Assembly (NCBI RefSeq): GCF_001310955.1
Contig: NZ_BAZX01000008.1
Span: 1 to 64,000, forward strand
Length of the DNA: 64,000 nt
Source of the DNA: Marinifilum fragile JCM 15579
Lineage (GTDB): Bacteria > Bacteroidota > Bacteroidia > Bacteroidales > Marinifilaceae
Direction: 5' to 3'
Shown here: piece by piece, positions 7,880 to 16,631 of the stretch
How the letters are laid out: every line of letters starts with the position of its first letter
Numbering within the stretch: position 1 is the first letter of the stretch
The notes under the pieces: generated by a model
The model's database searches: none
Told to the model about the DNA's origin: nothing
What the model saw: the letters and a program-made list of their open reading frames with translations, nothing else
Made by a program: the position numbers and the translations under genes

Positions 7880-7905
7880 GAGCTCTCAAGCGAGAGCTCT
7901 TTTTT
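7880..7905 (+). terminator. intrinsic terminator, possibly of a small RNA
   Basis: Perfect 8-bp stem GAGCTCTC (7880-7887) / GAGAGCTC (7892-7899), four-base loop and a T6 run. It lies 257 bp after the last stop codon on this strand, so it may end a long 3' UTR or a separate short RNA. Confidence 0.75.
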
Positions 7906-7987
7906 ATGAAAGTTACCAATACCTGAATAAAACAGATAACGGTACTCTGTACCTTTATTATTTGTTAAATTGAAGTATCTACAAATA

Positions 7988-8103
7988 TTACGGTGCCCTG
8001 CACCTAGGCATTATACAATTCATAATCATTAGAAAAGCAGCAGAGCTGTGCAGGATTTGTAGTTTAATTATTAACAAGTCAAGCTAGGTGCAGAGCACCG
8101 TAA
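7988..8103. repeat. long inverted repeat, ACGGTGC(T/C)CTGCACCTAG arms
   Basis: Arms 7988-8008 and 8083-8103 are complementary at 19 of 21 positions with a 74-bp AT-rich spacer. A third, more divergent copy in the orientation of the first arm lies at 7937-7954. Each arm is also partly self-complementary (GGTGC...GCACC). This resembles a REP-type element rather than an IS end; no transposase is nearby. Confidence 0.55.
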
Positions 8104-8398
8104 CTTTCATTTGTATAGTATCTACCTTATTATCATGAATGTTTTAATATAAAGTCCAATAGTAGAAAAATAAAAAAGTGGAATGGTCTAAATAGGGGAA
8201 TGATTGAAGAGTTTGGGAGGGAGTGTGCGAATCTGTGTTGAAATGTAAAGAGTGCTGAAAATCGTACAGTTTAGTGTTCGAAGACGAACAGGTTATGAAC
8301 AGAAATACAATGACTTTATTTTACAATTTGTTGATATTTAATGCTAAGTGAATGCTGGTGTGGTATTTGATACGGCTTACAAATCAAAACCCAAACTT

Positions 8399-10804
8399 AT
8401 GATACGAAACTATTTCCTGATTGCCTGGCGCAATTTGTTAAAGAACCGTGTGTTTACCTTGGTAAATATACTTGGACTTGCCATTGGTATAGCCGCTTGT
8501 TTGTTTATTTCCTTGTATGTGAATTATCACAACAGTTACGACAATTTTTATGATGATGTAAATGATATTTACCGTGTGAGATGGGAACGACACTCTCAAA
8601 AAGGAGATGAGATTCGTTTTGCATCAGCTTGTCCTGCAGTAGGAGAAGCGTTTAAAGAATCATTTCCAGAGGTTGAAGCCCTTGCTCATTGTTACAATGC
8701 CCATGGTGTTTTTAGATATGAGGATAAGGTTTTTCAGGAAGACAGAGCTTATTGGGTAAACAATGAGTATTTAAACATGTTTTCCTTCGAGTTTGTGAAA
8801 GGAGATCGAGCGACTGCATTGATTGCAGAAAATTCAGTAGTAATTTCGGAAAGTATAGCTCGAAAGTATTTCCAAAATGAAGAGCCTGTTGGTAAATTTC
8901 TGAAGATGAATAAGGATTTGGTTTTGGAAGTGAAAGGGGTTTTTAAGGATAGACCTGCGAATGTACACTGTAAAACAGATGTTTTGCTCTCTTACAAAAC
9001 TTTGGCTCGTCTTTATGGGCCCAGGGTAATGAAATCGTGGCTGTACAGTGGTTTTTATACTTACGTAAGATTAAAAAAAGGAAGCGATCCCAAGCAGGTT
9101 GAGGCCAAGGTTCCTGCTTTGCTCGAGAATCAAATCAGTGAGGTGCTAAAGAAATTCCAATTGGAAATGTTTTTCTACTTGCAACCCGTTAAGGATATTC
9201 ATCTGAGTTCTCACTATATGCAGGAATTGGAAACCAACGGCGATAAAAAAACAGTAAGCTTTCTATACATCATTGCTTACTTTATCATTCTGATTGCCTG
9301 GGTTAACTTCCTAAATTTGTCTACCATATCATACATTGGAAGAGCCAAGGAAGTAGGTTTAAGAAAAGTAGTGGGAGCTTCAAGAACCAAAGTGATATTG
9401 CAGTTTTTGATGGAGTCTTTGCTCATCAATCTGATCGCTGTTGGTCTGGCTATGATATTCATTGAGCTGTTCATGTCTGGATTTAAAAGCCTGACTGCCA
9501 TTCCTGTAGAATACAGCATTTGGCATCAGAATTGGTTTTACTGGAATTTACTTGCCATGCTCTTTATTGGGGTATTCATATCAGGAATGTATCCGGTTTG
9601 GGGATTGAACTTTACGGATATGAATAAAATGCTGAAAGGAGAATACCAGGGAAGTAAGGCGGGATTGGTACTTCGAAAAGGTCTGGTACTGTTGCAATTT
9701 GTCATTTCGATTGTATTGATTGCAGGAACCTTAAGTGTGATGATGCAGTTGAACCATATGCACAAGTTGGATCCGGGTTTTAACAAGAATGATATCATTG
9801 TGTTGAGTACGCCAATGGTGGGCGATTCTACTTTAATTCACCGAAGAGATGCCTTTAGGGAAGAGCTTGAACGCCACCCGCAAATTAAATCGGTTTCCTA
9901 TTCTTCTTATGTGCCGGGAGAGGATATCAAATCGAATTTGGGAAGTATTTACCGCGAAGGCGATGAACCCACAGCCAGTAAAAATTACAGGTTGATCCAG
10001 GTAAACGAGGAGTTCTTGGATTTGTACGAAATGCAAATGTTAAAAGGAAGAAATTTCTCTAAGCTTCATCTTTCGGATAGCAAGGCTGTGGTAATAAATG
10101 AGAAAGCAGCTTACCATTTGGGTTATAATAATCCATCCGATGCAGTCGGAGATAATATATTTCTGAGTAGGGAAAAGAAAAAAGTGATTGGTGTGATCAG
10201 GGACTATGCACATCAAACTCCAAAGGAAGAACATGAGCCGATTATTTTTCTTACTCAACCTGGTGTTTTGGGCAGTCTGTCTGTAAAACTAGAGGCTCCT
10301 GTTTCCAAGAAGTTGATCCATTTTATTGAGGATCAATATCAGACTTTGTTTGAGGGAAATCCTTTTAACTATTATGTATTGAATGAGGCTTACGAAGCAC
10401 AATATCAGGATGATATCAGATTTGGAAAAGTGTTTGGAATATTTGCCTTATTGGGGATTATCATCACCACTCTGGGCTTGTTGAGTTTGTCAGCTTTTAC
10501 AGCTAATCAGCGCAAAAAAGAAATCGGAGTTCGTAAGGTTTTGGGAGCAAGTGTTAAAACCATATTACTGATGCTCTCAAAGGAATATTTTAGACTTTTA
10601 ATTATTGCAACAGTCGTAATGTTACCATTGTTCTACTTTGGCATTCACTATTGGTTGAATGGTTTTGCTTCACAAATGGAAATATCAGTATTGCTGTTTA
10701 TTGTGCCTGTGTTTGTAGTGGGAATCGTTGCCATTTTAACGGTAAGTTACCAGTCCTACAAAACTGCCAATTTAAACCCTGTGGATTCGATAAAATATGA
10801 ATAA
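8399..10804 (+). CDS. ABC transporter permease, MacB/FtsX type
   Basis: About 801 residues from the ATG at 8399 (MIRNYFLIAWRNLLKNRVFT); the upstream 17 codons of the longer frame lack typical sequence. It has the duplicated architecture of Bacteroidota MacB-like permeases. Order: TM1, a periplasmic MacB_PCD domain (about 45-270), three TMs of FtsX domain 1, then a repeat of the same with the final FtsX domain ending NPVDSIKYE. The marker KKEIGVRKVLGAS occurs in the second half and KEVGLRKVVGAS in the first. No ATP-binding subunit is adjacent, as is usual for these orphan permeases. Likely roles are lipoprotein, peptide or antimicrobial efflux; the substrate is unknown. Confidence 0.85.
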   Translation: MIRNYFLIAWRNLLKNRVFTLVNILGLAIGIAACLFISLYVNYHNSYDNFYDDVNDIYRVRWERHSQKGDEIRFASACPAVGEAFKESFPEVEALAHCYNAHGVFRYEDKVFQEDRAYWVNNEYLNMFSFEFVKGDRATALIAENSVVISESIARKYFQNEEPVGKFLKMNKDLVLEVKGVFKDRPANVHCKTDVLLSYKTLARLYGPRVMKSWLYSGFYTYVRLKKGSDPKQVEAKVPALLENQISEVLKKFQLEMFFYLQPVKDIHLSSHYMQELETNGDKKTVSFLYIIAYFIILIAWVNFLNLSTISYIGRAKEVGLRKVVGASRTKVILQFLMESLLINLIAVGLAMIFIELFMSGFKSLTAIPVEYSIWHQNWFYWNLLAMLFIGVFISGMYPVWGLNFTDMNKMLKGEYQGSKAGLVLRKGLVLLQFVISIVLIAGTLSVMMQLNHMHKLDPGFNKNDIIVLSTPMVGDSTLIHRRDAFREELERHPQIKSVSYSSYVPGEDIKSNLGSIYREGDEPTASKNYRLIQVNEEFLDLYEMQMLKGRNFSKLHLSDSKAVVINEKAAYHLGYNNPSDAVGDNIFLSREKKKVIGVIRDYAHQTPKEEHEPIIFLTQPGVLGSLSVKLEAPVSKKLIHFIEDQYQTLFEGNPFNYYVLNEAYEAQYQDDIRFGKVFGIFALLGIIITTLGLLSLSAFTANQRKKEIGVRKVLGASVKTILLMLSKEYFRLLIIATVVMLPLFYFGIHYWLNGFASQMEISVLLFIVPVFVVGIVAILTVSYQSYKTANLNPVDSIKYE

Positions 10805-11100
10805 AAGGAACAAAGGTTGAAAAGCAAAATGGTAGAATAGTAGAAAGGTAATGTGATGCAGAGACCGGCCTCAACCACGCAGGTGGGGTCCCATTGGTAG
10901 AGAATGTTTTGAAACGGGATTTTCCAGGCATGGGAAGATCAAGCTGCTTATACATAGAAAACTTTCTAGTAAGACGGGGAAGCTTCGAAGAATTGAGAAG
11001 ATCGTTAGTTTGTATACTATAGATCATTAAGATTTAGATAATAGGAATTCACATTTAATCACCCCATTCACTCCTAAAATACAAATAGAAAGCACAGAAG
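10805..11100. other. intergenic spacer, nothing recognised
   Basis: About 300 bp between the permease and the promoter of the next gene. I see no coding frame with family resemblance, no strong hairpin and no RNA gene. Confidence 0.4.
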
Positions 11101-11131
11101 TTTGCACGATTATTATTGTTTTGTACTTTTG
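11101..11131 (+). promoter_or_regulatory. Bacteroidota-type promoter for the NifX-like gene
   Basis: TTTG (11101-11104), 19 bp, then TACTTTTG (11124-11131) matches the phylum's sigma-A consensus TTTG-N19/21-TAnnTTTG exactly. Transcription would start about 50 bp before the ATG at 11192. Confidence 0.65.
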
Positions 11132-11191
11132 AGGTCTGAAATGAGTATATTCTCATTTAGTAGTACTTAATCAAAAGAAAATAAAACAAAT

Positions 11192-11566
11192 ATGAAAATT
11201 GCAGTACCAGTTACCAGTAATAAACAAGTTGATGGACATTTCGGACATTGTGAATTTTATAATATCTATACAATTTCAGAGCAGAACGAGATTGTAGGAA
11301 GTGAAATCATGGATTCGCCGCAAGGTTGTGGTTGTAAGTCGAACATTGCTCCATTATTGGCAGAAGCTGGCGTAAAAGTAATGCTTGCAGGAGGAATTGG
11401 TCAAGGTGCCATTAATGTGCTTTACAGTAATGGTATTCAGGTGGTTCGCGGATGTTCTGGAAGTGCTGATGAATTGGTTCAACAATTTATTGCAGGAATG
11501 GTAGAAGATAGCGGAGAAACATGTAATCATCAACATGGAACTGATGGACACTCATGCAATCACTAA
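11192..11566 (+). CDS. NifX/NifB-like dinitrogenase cofactor-binding domain protein
   Basis: A 124-residue single-domain protein of the dinitrogenase iron-molybdenum cofactor biosynthesis fold (KIAVPVTSNKQVDGHFGHCEFY; later AGVKVMLAGGIGQGAINVL). The C-terminal tail is rich in Cys and His (CNHQHGTDGHSCNH), and a CGCK motif lies near residue 50. No nif genes are nearby. In anaerobes such small proteins often occur without nitrogenase and probably carry or sense metal or Fe-S clusters. It has its own promoter and stands alone. Confidence 0.85.
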   Translation: MKIAVPVTSNKQVDGHFGHCEFYNIYTISEQNEIVGSEIMDSPQGCGCKSNIAPLLAEAGVKVMLAGGIGQGAINVLYSNGIQVVRGCSGSADELVQQFIAGMVEDSGETCNHQHGTDGHSCNH

Positions 11567-11839
11567 AAAAAGAAAAAGCCAAATTTGATGTGTTAATTTG
11601 TTTAAATCGAATAGAGGATACATCAAAAAAATTGTATTGTGATTCTCTTTTTTTATTGATTTTGGATGAGAAAATATCAGCGCAAAGCTTTGCGAAAAAT
11701 AAGTTTGGAGTAATAAAATTGAATTGAAGCTAACATTTTCAGAAAAAACCTATAAAAATAATAAATACAGAAAATCAGCTAGTTATGAATTTTATTTAGA
11801 ATTAATTTTTCGTAAAAACAGGAATTGGGAATCGTAGGA

Positions 11840-11872
11840 TTTGGAAAAAAAAGATTTTTTCACATACATTTG
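11840..11872 (+). promoter_or_regulatory. promoter of the ilv/leu operon
   Basis: TTTG (11840-11843), 21 bp, then TACATTTG (11865-11872) matches the Bacteroidota promoter consensus. It lies about 85 bp upstream of the first leader peptide, which fits a transcript that begins with the attenuators. Confidence 0.65.
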
Positions 11873-11958
11873 TCGCATAGATTTGTCAGCGTAATCAGAT
11901 CGAAAGTGATTGTAAATGTTCGTTGACAAAATTAAAAACAAACAAAAAAAATTACAAC

Positions 11959-12042
11959 ATGCGTTTAAGCACAGTCATTATTATTAACGTCATTATTCTT
12001 GTCCTTCTAGGACACAGAACGGGGCTTTGCATGTTTAAGTAA
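11959..12042 (+). CDS. leader peptide 1 of the ilv operon
   Basis: A 27-codon frame in which 13 residues are Ile, Val or Leu, including the run VIIINVIILVLL. It ends 27 bp before an intrinsic terminator and lies between the operon promoter and ilvD. Ribosome stalling at these codons when charged branched-chain tRNAs are scarce would be expected to favour readthrough. That is classical attenuation logic, inferred from layout. Confidence 0.8.
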   Translation: MRLSTVIIINVIILVLLGHRTGLCMFK

Positions 12043-12068
12043 ACGAATTTAATTGTTACAAAATATCT

Positions 12069-12100
12069 AAAGCCTCTTCAAAACGAAGGGGCTTTTTTTT
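12069..12100 (+). terminator. attenuator terminator 1
   Basis: Stem AAAGCCTCTT (12069-12078) / AAGGGGCTTT (12086-12095) with one wobble pair, followed by a T8 run. It lies directly after leader peptide 1. Confidence 0.85.
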
Positions 12101-12114
12101 GATCTGGTTATTGT

Positions 12115-12204
12115 ATGTTATCATTTAACGTAATCATTATTGTCATTATTATTTCTATCGTCATTATTAGAATGAGGATCAGGGAAGACGTGCATATACA
12201 ATAA
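12115..12204 (+). CDS. leader peptide 2 of the ilv operon
   Basis: A 29-codon frame with 11 Ile, 4 Val and 1 Leu, including VIIIVIIISIVII. It starts 15 bp after attenuator 1 and is followed by a second terminator. It has far more Ile than leader 1, so the two may respond to different charged-tRNA pools (Leu/Val/Ile versus mainly Ile). Confidence 0.8.
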   Translation: MLSFNVIIIVIIISIVIIRMRIREDVHIQ

Positions 12205-12226
12205 CTTCGAAGCAAACGAATTTATG

Positions 12227-12259
12227 AGCGCTCTTCCCAAAAGGAAGGGCGCTTTTTTT
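12227..12259 (+). terminator. attenuator terminator 2
   Basis: Stem AGCGCTCTTCC (12227-12237) / GGAAGGGCGCT (12243-12253) with one wobble, followed by a T7 run, about 50 bp before the ilvD start. Confidence 0.85.
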
Positions 12260-12310
12260 GATCTGTAAGTGAGAACAAACACAAGATAAACGATTTAACT
12301 ATTAACCGAA

Positions 12311-14146
12311 ATGTATAAGAAACCGTTACGAAGTAATCAAACCACACAGGGCCGAAGAATGGCGGGAGCCAGAAGCCTTTGGCGTGCCAACGGAATGAAG
12401 GAAGAGATGTTTGGCAAACCTGTAATTGCTGTAGTAAACTCTTTTACGCAATTTGTACCCGGACACGTTCATTTAAAGGATGTTGGCCAGATGGTAAAGC
12501 AGGAGATTGAGAAGTCGGGCTGCTTTGCTGCCGAGTTCAATACCATAGCCGTAGACGATGGGATTGCCATGGGACATGACGGCATGTTGTATTCACTTCC
12601 ATCAAGAGAAGTAATTGCTGATAGTGTGGAGTATGTGTGTAATGCACACAAGGTAGATGCCATGATCTGTATCTCGAATTGTGATAAAATAACGCCTGGA
12701 ATGATGATGGCGGCAATGAGGCTGAATATTCCAACTGTATTTGTATCAGGAGGTCCGATGGAGGCTGGAGAATCGAAAGGTGAAAAGCTGGATTTGGTAG
12801 ATGCCATGGTAAAAGCTGGAGACGACAGTGTAAGTGATGAAAGATTGCAAGAGATTGAAGAATCTGCTTGTCCAACTTGCGGATCGTGTTCAGGAATGTT
12901 CACAGCCAATTCGATGAACTGTTTGAATGAAGCATTGGGATTGGCATTGCCAGGAAATGGTACTGTTTTGGCAACTCATGCCAATCGCAAGCGCCTGTTT
13001 ATGGATGCTGCAAACTGCATTGTCGAGATTACCAATGCTTACTACAAGGATGGGGATGAGAGTGTTTTGCCTAGATCAATTGCAACATTCGAAGCCTTTA
13101 AGAATGCAATGACTTTGGATATTGCAATGGGTGGATCGACCAATACTGTACTGCATCTTTTGGCAATTGCAAGTGAGGCAGAGGTTGATTTTACCATGAA
13201 GCACATGGATGAGCTATCACGCAAGACACCAAACCTTTGTAAGGTAGCACCAAACTCAGATAAGTACTACATCGAAGATGTGAATCGTGCTGGTGGAATC
13301 ATGAGTATTCTTGGAGAGTTGGCAGCTGGCGGATTGTTGAATACCAATGTTGGTAGAGTGGATTACTCTACATTGCAGGAAGCCTTGAACGATTACAATC
13401 TAAACTCGAAGACGGTAAGCGATAAAGCTTTGTCTACTTACCATTCAAGCCCAGGTAAAAAGGGAAGAAACTTGAGTTTTGCATCTCAGAATGAAGTATA
13501 TGCCGATTTGGATGCAGATCGTGAAAATGGATGTATCCGAAGCATGGAAAATGCTTACACCAAAGATGGTGGACTGGCTGTATTGTTTGGAAATATTGCA
13601 CCTGATGGTTGTGTTGTGAAGACAGCAGGAGTTGCCGAAGAGGTATTCAATTTCACGGGCAAGGCAAAAGTTTTTCAATCACAACGTGATGCTTGTGAAG
13701 CCATCCTTACCAAAAAAATAGAAGCAGGTGATGTAGTGGTGATTCGTTATGAGGGACCATCGGGAGGACCAGGCATGCAAGAGATGCTGTACCCAACTTC
13801 CTATTTGAAATCCATGGGCCTTGGAGCCAAATGTGCACTCATTACCGATGGAAGATTTTCAGGAGGAACCTCAGGCTTATCCATTGGGCATGTTTCTCCG
13901 GAAGCAGCAGCGGGAGGATCTATCGCACTCATTAAAGATGGAGATCAAATTGAAATCAGTATCCCAAACAGAAGTATCAATGTTTGTATTTCGGATGAGG
14001 AACTACAGGAAAGAAAAGCCGAAGAGGAAGCATTCGGAAAAGAGGCATATCAGCCAAGAGGCCGAGGTCGAGTTGTTTCGAAAGCACTGCAGGCTTATTC
14101 AAAACTAGTCTCCTCGGCAGACAAAGGAGCGATACGACAATTGTAA
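12311..14146 (+). CDS. ilvD: dihydroxy-acid dehydratase
   Basis: A 611-residue enzyme that dehydrates 2,3-dihydroxy-isovalerate and -methylvalerate to the 2-oxo acids of valine and isoleucine synthesis. It carries the Fe-S ligand motifs [10 protein letters not shown] (Cys124) and [18 protein letters not shown] (Cys187-Cys204), the metal-binding [11 protein letters not shown] and the C-terminal [17 protein letters not shown]. Length is normal for the family. It is the first gene of the operon, under two tandem attenuators. Its stop codon overlaps the next start (TAATG), indicating translational coupling to ilvB. Confidence 0.97.
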   Translation: MYKKPLRSNQTTQGRRMAGARSLWRANGMKEEMFGKPVIAVVNSFTQFVPGHVHLKDVGQMVKQEIEKSGCFAAEFNTIAVDDGIAMGHDGMLYSLPSREVIADSVEYVCNAHKVDAMICISNCDKITPGMMMAAMRLNIPTVFVSGGPMEAGESKGEKLDLVDAMVKAGDDSVSDERLQEIEESACPTCGSCSGMFTANSMNCLNEALGLALPGNGTVLATHANRKRLFMDAANCIVEITNAYYKDGDESVLPRSIATFEAFKNAMTLDIAMGGSTNTVLHLLAIASEAEVDFTMKHMDELSRKTPNLCKVAPNSDKYYIEDVNRAGGIMSILGELAAGGLLNTNVGRVDYSTLQEALNDYNLNSKTVSDKALSTYHSSPGKKGRNLSFASQNEVYADLDADRENGCIRSMENAYTKDGGLAVLFGNIAPDGCVVKTAGVAEEVFNFTGKAKVFQSQRDACEAILTKKIEAGDVVVIRYEGPSGGPGMQEMLYPTSYLKSMGLGAKCALITDGRFSGGTSGLSIGHVSPEAAAGGSIALIKDGDQIEISIPNRSINVCISDEELQERKAEEEAFGKEAYQPRGRGRVVSKALQAYSKLVSSADKGAIRQL

Positions 14147-15906
14147 TGGAACAGCAAAAAACGAACAAAATGGAAACAGCAACAAAAGCAGAAAATATCA
14201 AGGAGATGAATAATACAGGTGAAACCTTATCCGGGGCAGAAATATTGGTTCGTAGTTTAATACAAGAAGGTGTTGATACCATGTTTGGATACATAGGTGG
14301 TGCCATTATGCCTGTTTACGATGCTTTGTATGATTATCAGAAAGAACTAAAACATTATATGTCGCGTCATGAGCAAGGTGCAACTCACAGTGCTCAGGCT
14401 TATGCCAGATTGACCAAAAAACCAGGCGTTTGCTTTACCACTTCGGGACCAGGAGCTACCAATCTAATAACTGGTTTGGCGGATGCTTATTTGGATTCGA
14501 CTCCTATGGTTGTAATTACAGGACAGGTTCCTAGTGGTTTATTGGGATCAGATGCCTTTCAGGAAACAAATATGGTTGGACTTTCGATGCCGGTTACCAA
14601 ATGGAACTTCCAAATCACGAAAGCAGAAGAGATTGCAGAGGTAATGGCGAAGGCATTTTACATTGCTCGCACAGGACGCCCAGGACCTGTATTGATTGAT
14701 ATCACAAAGGATGCACAGGTTCAAAAAGCTGAATACAAGTATGAAAGATGTAAAGGGATTCGTTCGTATCAGCCGGTACCAAAGCTAAATATGGATGAGA
14801 TATCCGCAGCAGCTGAGCTCATTAATTCTGCCAAGAAACCTATGATACTTGCCGGTCAGGGAATCTTATTGTCGGGAGCAGAGCAGGAGTTGATGGAGTT
14901 TGCGGAAAAGACAAATACACCAGTTGCTTGTACTTTATTGGGCTTGTCTTCATTCCCTACTGATCATCCATTGTATGTTGGAATGTTGGGAATGCATGGA
15001 AACTATGGTCCTAATATGAACACCAACCAATGTGATGTTTTGATCGCTATTGGGATGCGTTTCGATGATCGTGTAACTGGGGATACATCGAAATATGCCA
15101 AGCAAGCAAAAATCATTCACATCGATATTGATAGATCTGAGCATAACAAAAATATTAGAGTTGATGTTCCGGTATTGGCAGATGCCAAGCAGGCATTAAC
15201 AGAACTGAATAAAGTGGTAAGTGGTTCTGAACGTGAAGAGTGGATGCAGTCTTTCAAAGATTATTACCGATTGGAGTATGAAAAGGTGATTGAAAAACAA
15301 ACGCACTCATCTCGTGAGAGAATTAATATGGCGGAGGTAATTGATTGTCTGTCGGAAAAAACAAATGGTGAGGCAGTACTTTGTACAGATGTAGGGCAGC
15401 ACCAAATGACAAGTGCAAGATATTACAAGTTCAAGAATCCAAATACACAGGTTACCTCTGGTGGATTGGGAACCATGGGCTTTGGAATGCCGGCAGCAAT
15501 TGGAGCTCAAATTGCAGATCCAAATGCAACCGTTGTTTCGGTTTCGGGCGATGGTGGTTTCCAGATGACCATACAGGAATTGGCGGTAATTCGCCAGTAC
15601 AAGTTGCCGGTGAAGTCGATTGTATTGAACAACTCATTCCTTGGAATGGTACGTCAGTGGCAGGATTTATTCTTCGAACAGCGATTTTCATACACAGAGA
15701 TGGACAATCCTGATTTTGTGAAAATTGTAGAAGGATACGGCATTAAGGCAAAAAGAGTGAGCAAGCGAGAAGAATTGCAGGATGCGATTCAGGAGATGCT
15801 TGACTTTCCGGGAGCTTTCTTCCTTGAAGTGGTTGTAGAAACGGAAAGCAATGTATTGCCAATGATTGCTCCGGGCGCTGCAGTATCTGAAATGAGACTG
15901 GAATAA
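14146..15906 (+). CDS. ilvB: acetolactate synthase large subunit
   Basis: A 586-residue, thiamine-diphosphate- and FAD-dependent enzyme that condenses two pyruvates, or pyruvate and 2-oxobutyrate. The catalytic Glu is in RHEQGATHSAQAYAR (Glu76) and the TPP/Mg motif is GDGGFQMT followed by LNN. The first 25 or so residues are an unconserved extension, so translation from the internal ATG at 14170 is possible. It overlaps ilvD by one base and precedes the regulatory subunit gene by 96 bp. Confidence 0.96.
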   Translation: MEQQKTNKMETATKAENIKEMNNTGETLSGAEILVRSLIQEGVDTMFGYIGGAIMPVYDALYDYQKELKHYMSRHEQGATHSAQAYARLTKKPGVCFTTSGPGATNLITGLADAYLDSTPMVVITGQVPSGLLGSDAFQETNMVGLSMPVTKWNFQITKAEEIAEVMAKAFYIARTGRPGPVLIDITKDAQVQKAEYKYERCKGIRSYQPVPKLNMDEISAAAELINSAKKPMILAGQGILLSGAEQELMEFAEKTNTPVACTLLGLSSFPTDHPLYVGMLGMHGNYGPNMNTNQCDVLIAIGMRFDDRVTGDTSKYAKQAKIIHIDIDRSEHNKNIRVDVPVLADAKQALTELNKVVSGSEREEWMQSFKDYYRLEYEKVIEKQTHSSRERINMAEVIDCLSEKTNGEAVLCTDVGQHQMTSARYYKFKNPNTQVTSGGLGTMGFGMPAAIGAQIADPNATVVSVSGDGGFQMTIQELAVIRQYKLPVKSIVLNNSFLGMVRQWQDLFFEQRFSYTEMDNPDFVKIVEGYGIKAKRVSKREELQDAIQEMLDFPGAFFLEVVVETESNVLPMIAPGAAVSEMRLE

Positions 15907-15938
15907 TTGGTAATTAAGAATTAATAATGAGTAATAAA
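15907..15938. repeat. spacer with TAATGAGTAAT-type low-complexity text
   Basis: The spacer after ilvB contains AATTAAGAATTAATAATGAG, a variant of a low-complexity phrase that recurs in this window in inverted form at 51677-51712. Such phrases are frequent in Bacteroidota spacers and have no known role. Confidence 0.35.
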
Positions 15939-16002
15939 AGATTGATTATACAATCTGTAAATAATCTAACTACTTAATACTAGTTACTAAATATCAAAGA
16001 AT

Positions 16003-16518
16003 ATGAAAGAGTACACAATAACGGTTTTTTCCGAAAATAATATAGGATTGTTGAATGAGGTAACAATAGTTTTCTCTCGTCGCAAAATCAATATTGAAAG
16101 TTTAACAGTTTCTGAATCAGAAGTGAAGGGAATTTCTCGATACACCATTGTAGCTTTTATGGATGAGAGCAAAGTAGAGAATGTGGTGTTGCAATTGGAG
16201 AAGATCATCGGTGTTTTTAAGGCACTTTATTTTGAAGCAGAAGAGATTGTTCATCAGGAAGTAGCATTGTTTAAAATTGCAAATTCTTCCAAGTTGAATG
16301 GTAATTTGGAAGCTTTGGTAAGAAATCAGAATGCAAAAATTTTGACTGTAAATCCTGAATTTCTTGTAATAGAAAAAGTGGGTTATAAAGCCGAAAATCA
16401 ACAGCTTTTTAACGAATTGGAACAGTATGGAGTGTTACAGTTTGCACGTTCAGGAAGAGTGGCAGTTTCTTGTTTGCAAAAGGATTTTACCAAATATTTA
16501 AAAGAGTTTGTTGCTTAG
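16003..16518 (+). CDS. ilvN: acetolactate synthase small (regulatory) subunit
   Basis: A 171-residue protein with an N-terminal ACT domain (YTITVFSENNIGLLNEVTIV, residues 3-75) and a C-terminal ALS-regulatory domain. It is expected to bind valine and tune the large subunit encoded just upstream. The ACT core is well preserved: the Asn-Asn-Ile-Gly-Leu-Leu turn is followed by SRRKINIESLTVSESE. Length is that of the long ilvH/ilvN type. Confidence 0.93.
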   Translation: MKEYTITVFSENNIGLLNEVTIVFSRRKINIESLTVSESEVKGISRYTIVAFMDESKVENVVLQLEKIIGVFKALYFEAEEIVHQEVALFKIANSSKLNGNLEALVRNQNAKILTVNPEFLVIEKVGYKAENQQLFNELEQYGVLQFARSGRVAVSCLQKDFTKYLKEFVA

Positions 16519-16631
16519 TAATGAGCAATGTAATAATAGAAAAGTACTAAAATAGAATCTAATAAATTAACCATGATTTTGGACTTGGAAAATTTAAACG
16601 CAAGACCAATATCTAATAATCTTAAATCAAA

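Larger units (their letters stand above)
7624..8398. other. intergenic region with palindromic repeats and an orphan terminator
   Basis: 775 bp without a credible gene. It contains an intrinsic terminator at 7880-7905 that no annotated gene reads into directly, and three related 18-21-bp elements built around ACGGTGCTCTGCACC (7937-7954, 7988-8008 and, inverted, 8083-8103). A transcript from a promoter-like TTG-N17-CATATTTG (7792-7819) to the terminator would be about 80 nt. Confidence 0.5.

Noticed and set aside
11192-11566. Evidence for nitrogen fixation
   Set aside because: A lone NifX/NifB-like domain protein is common in anaerobes; no nif genes are in the window.
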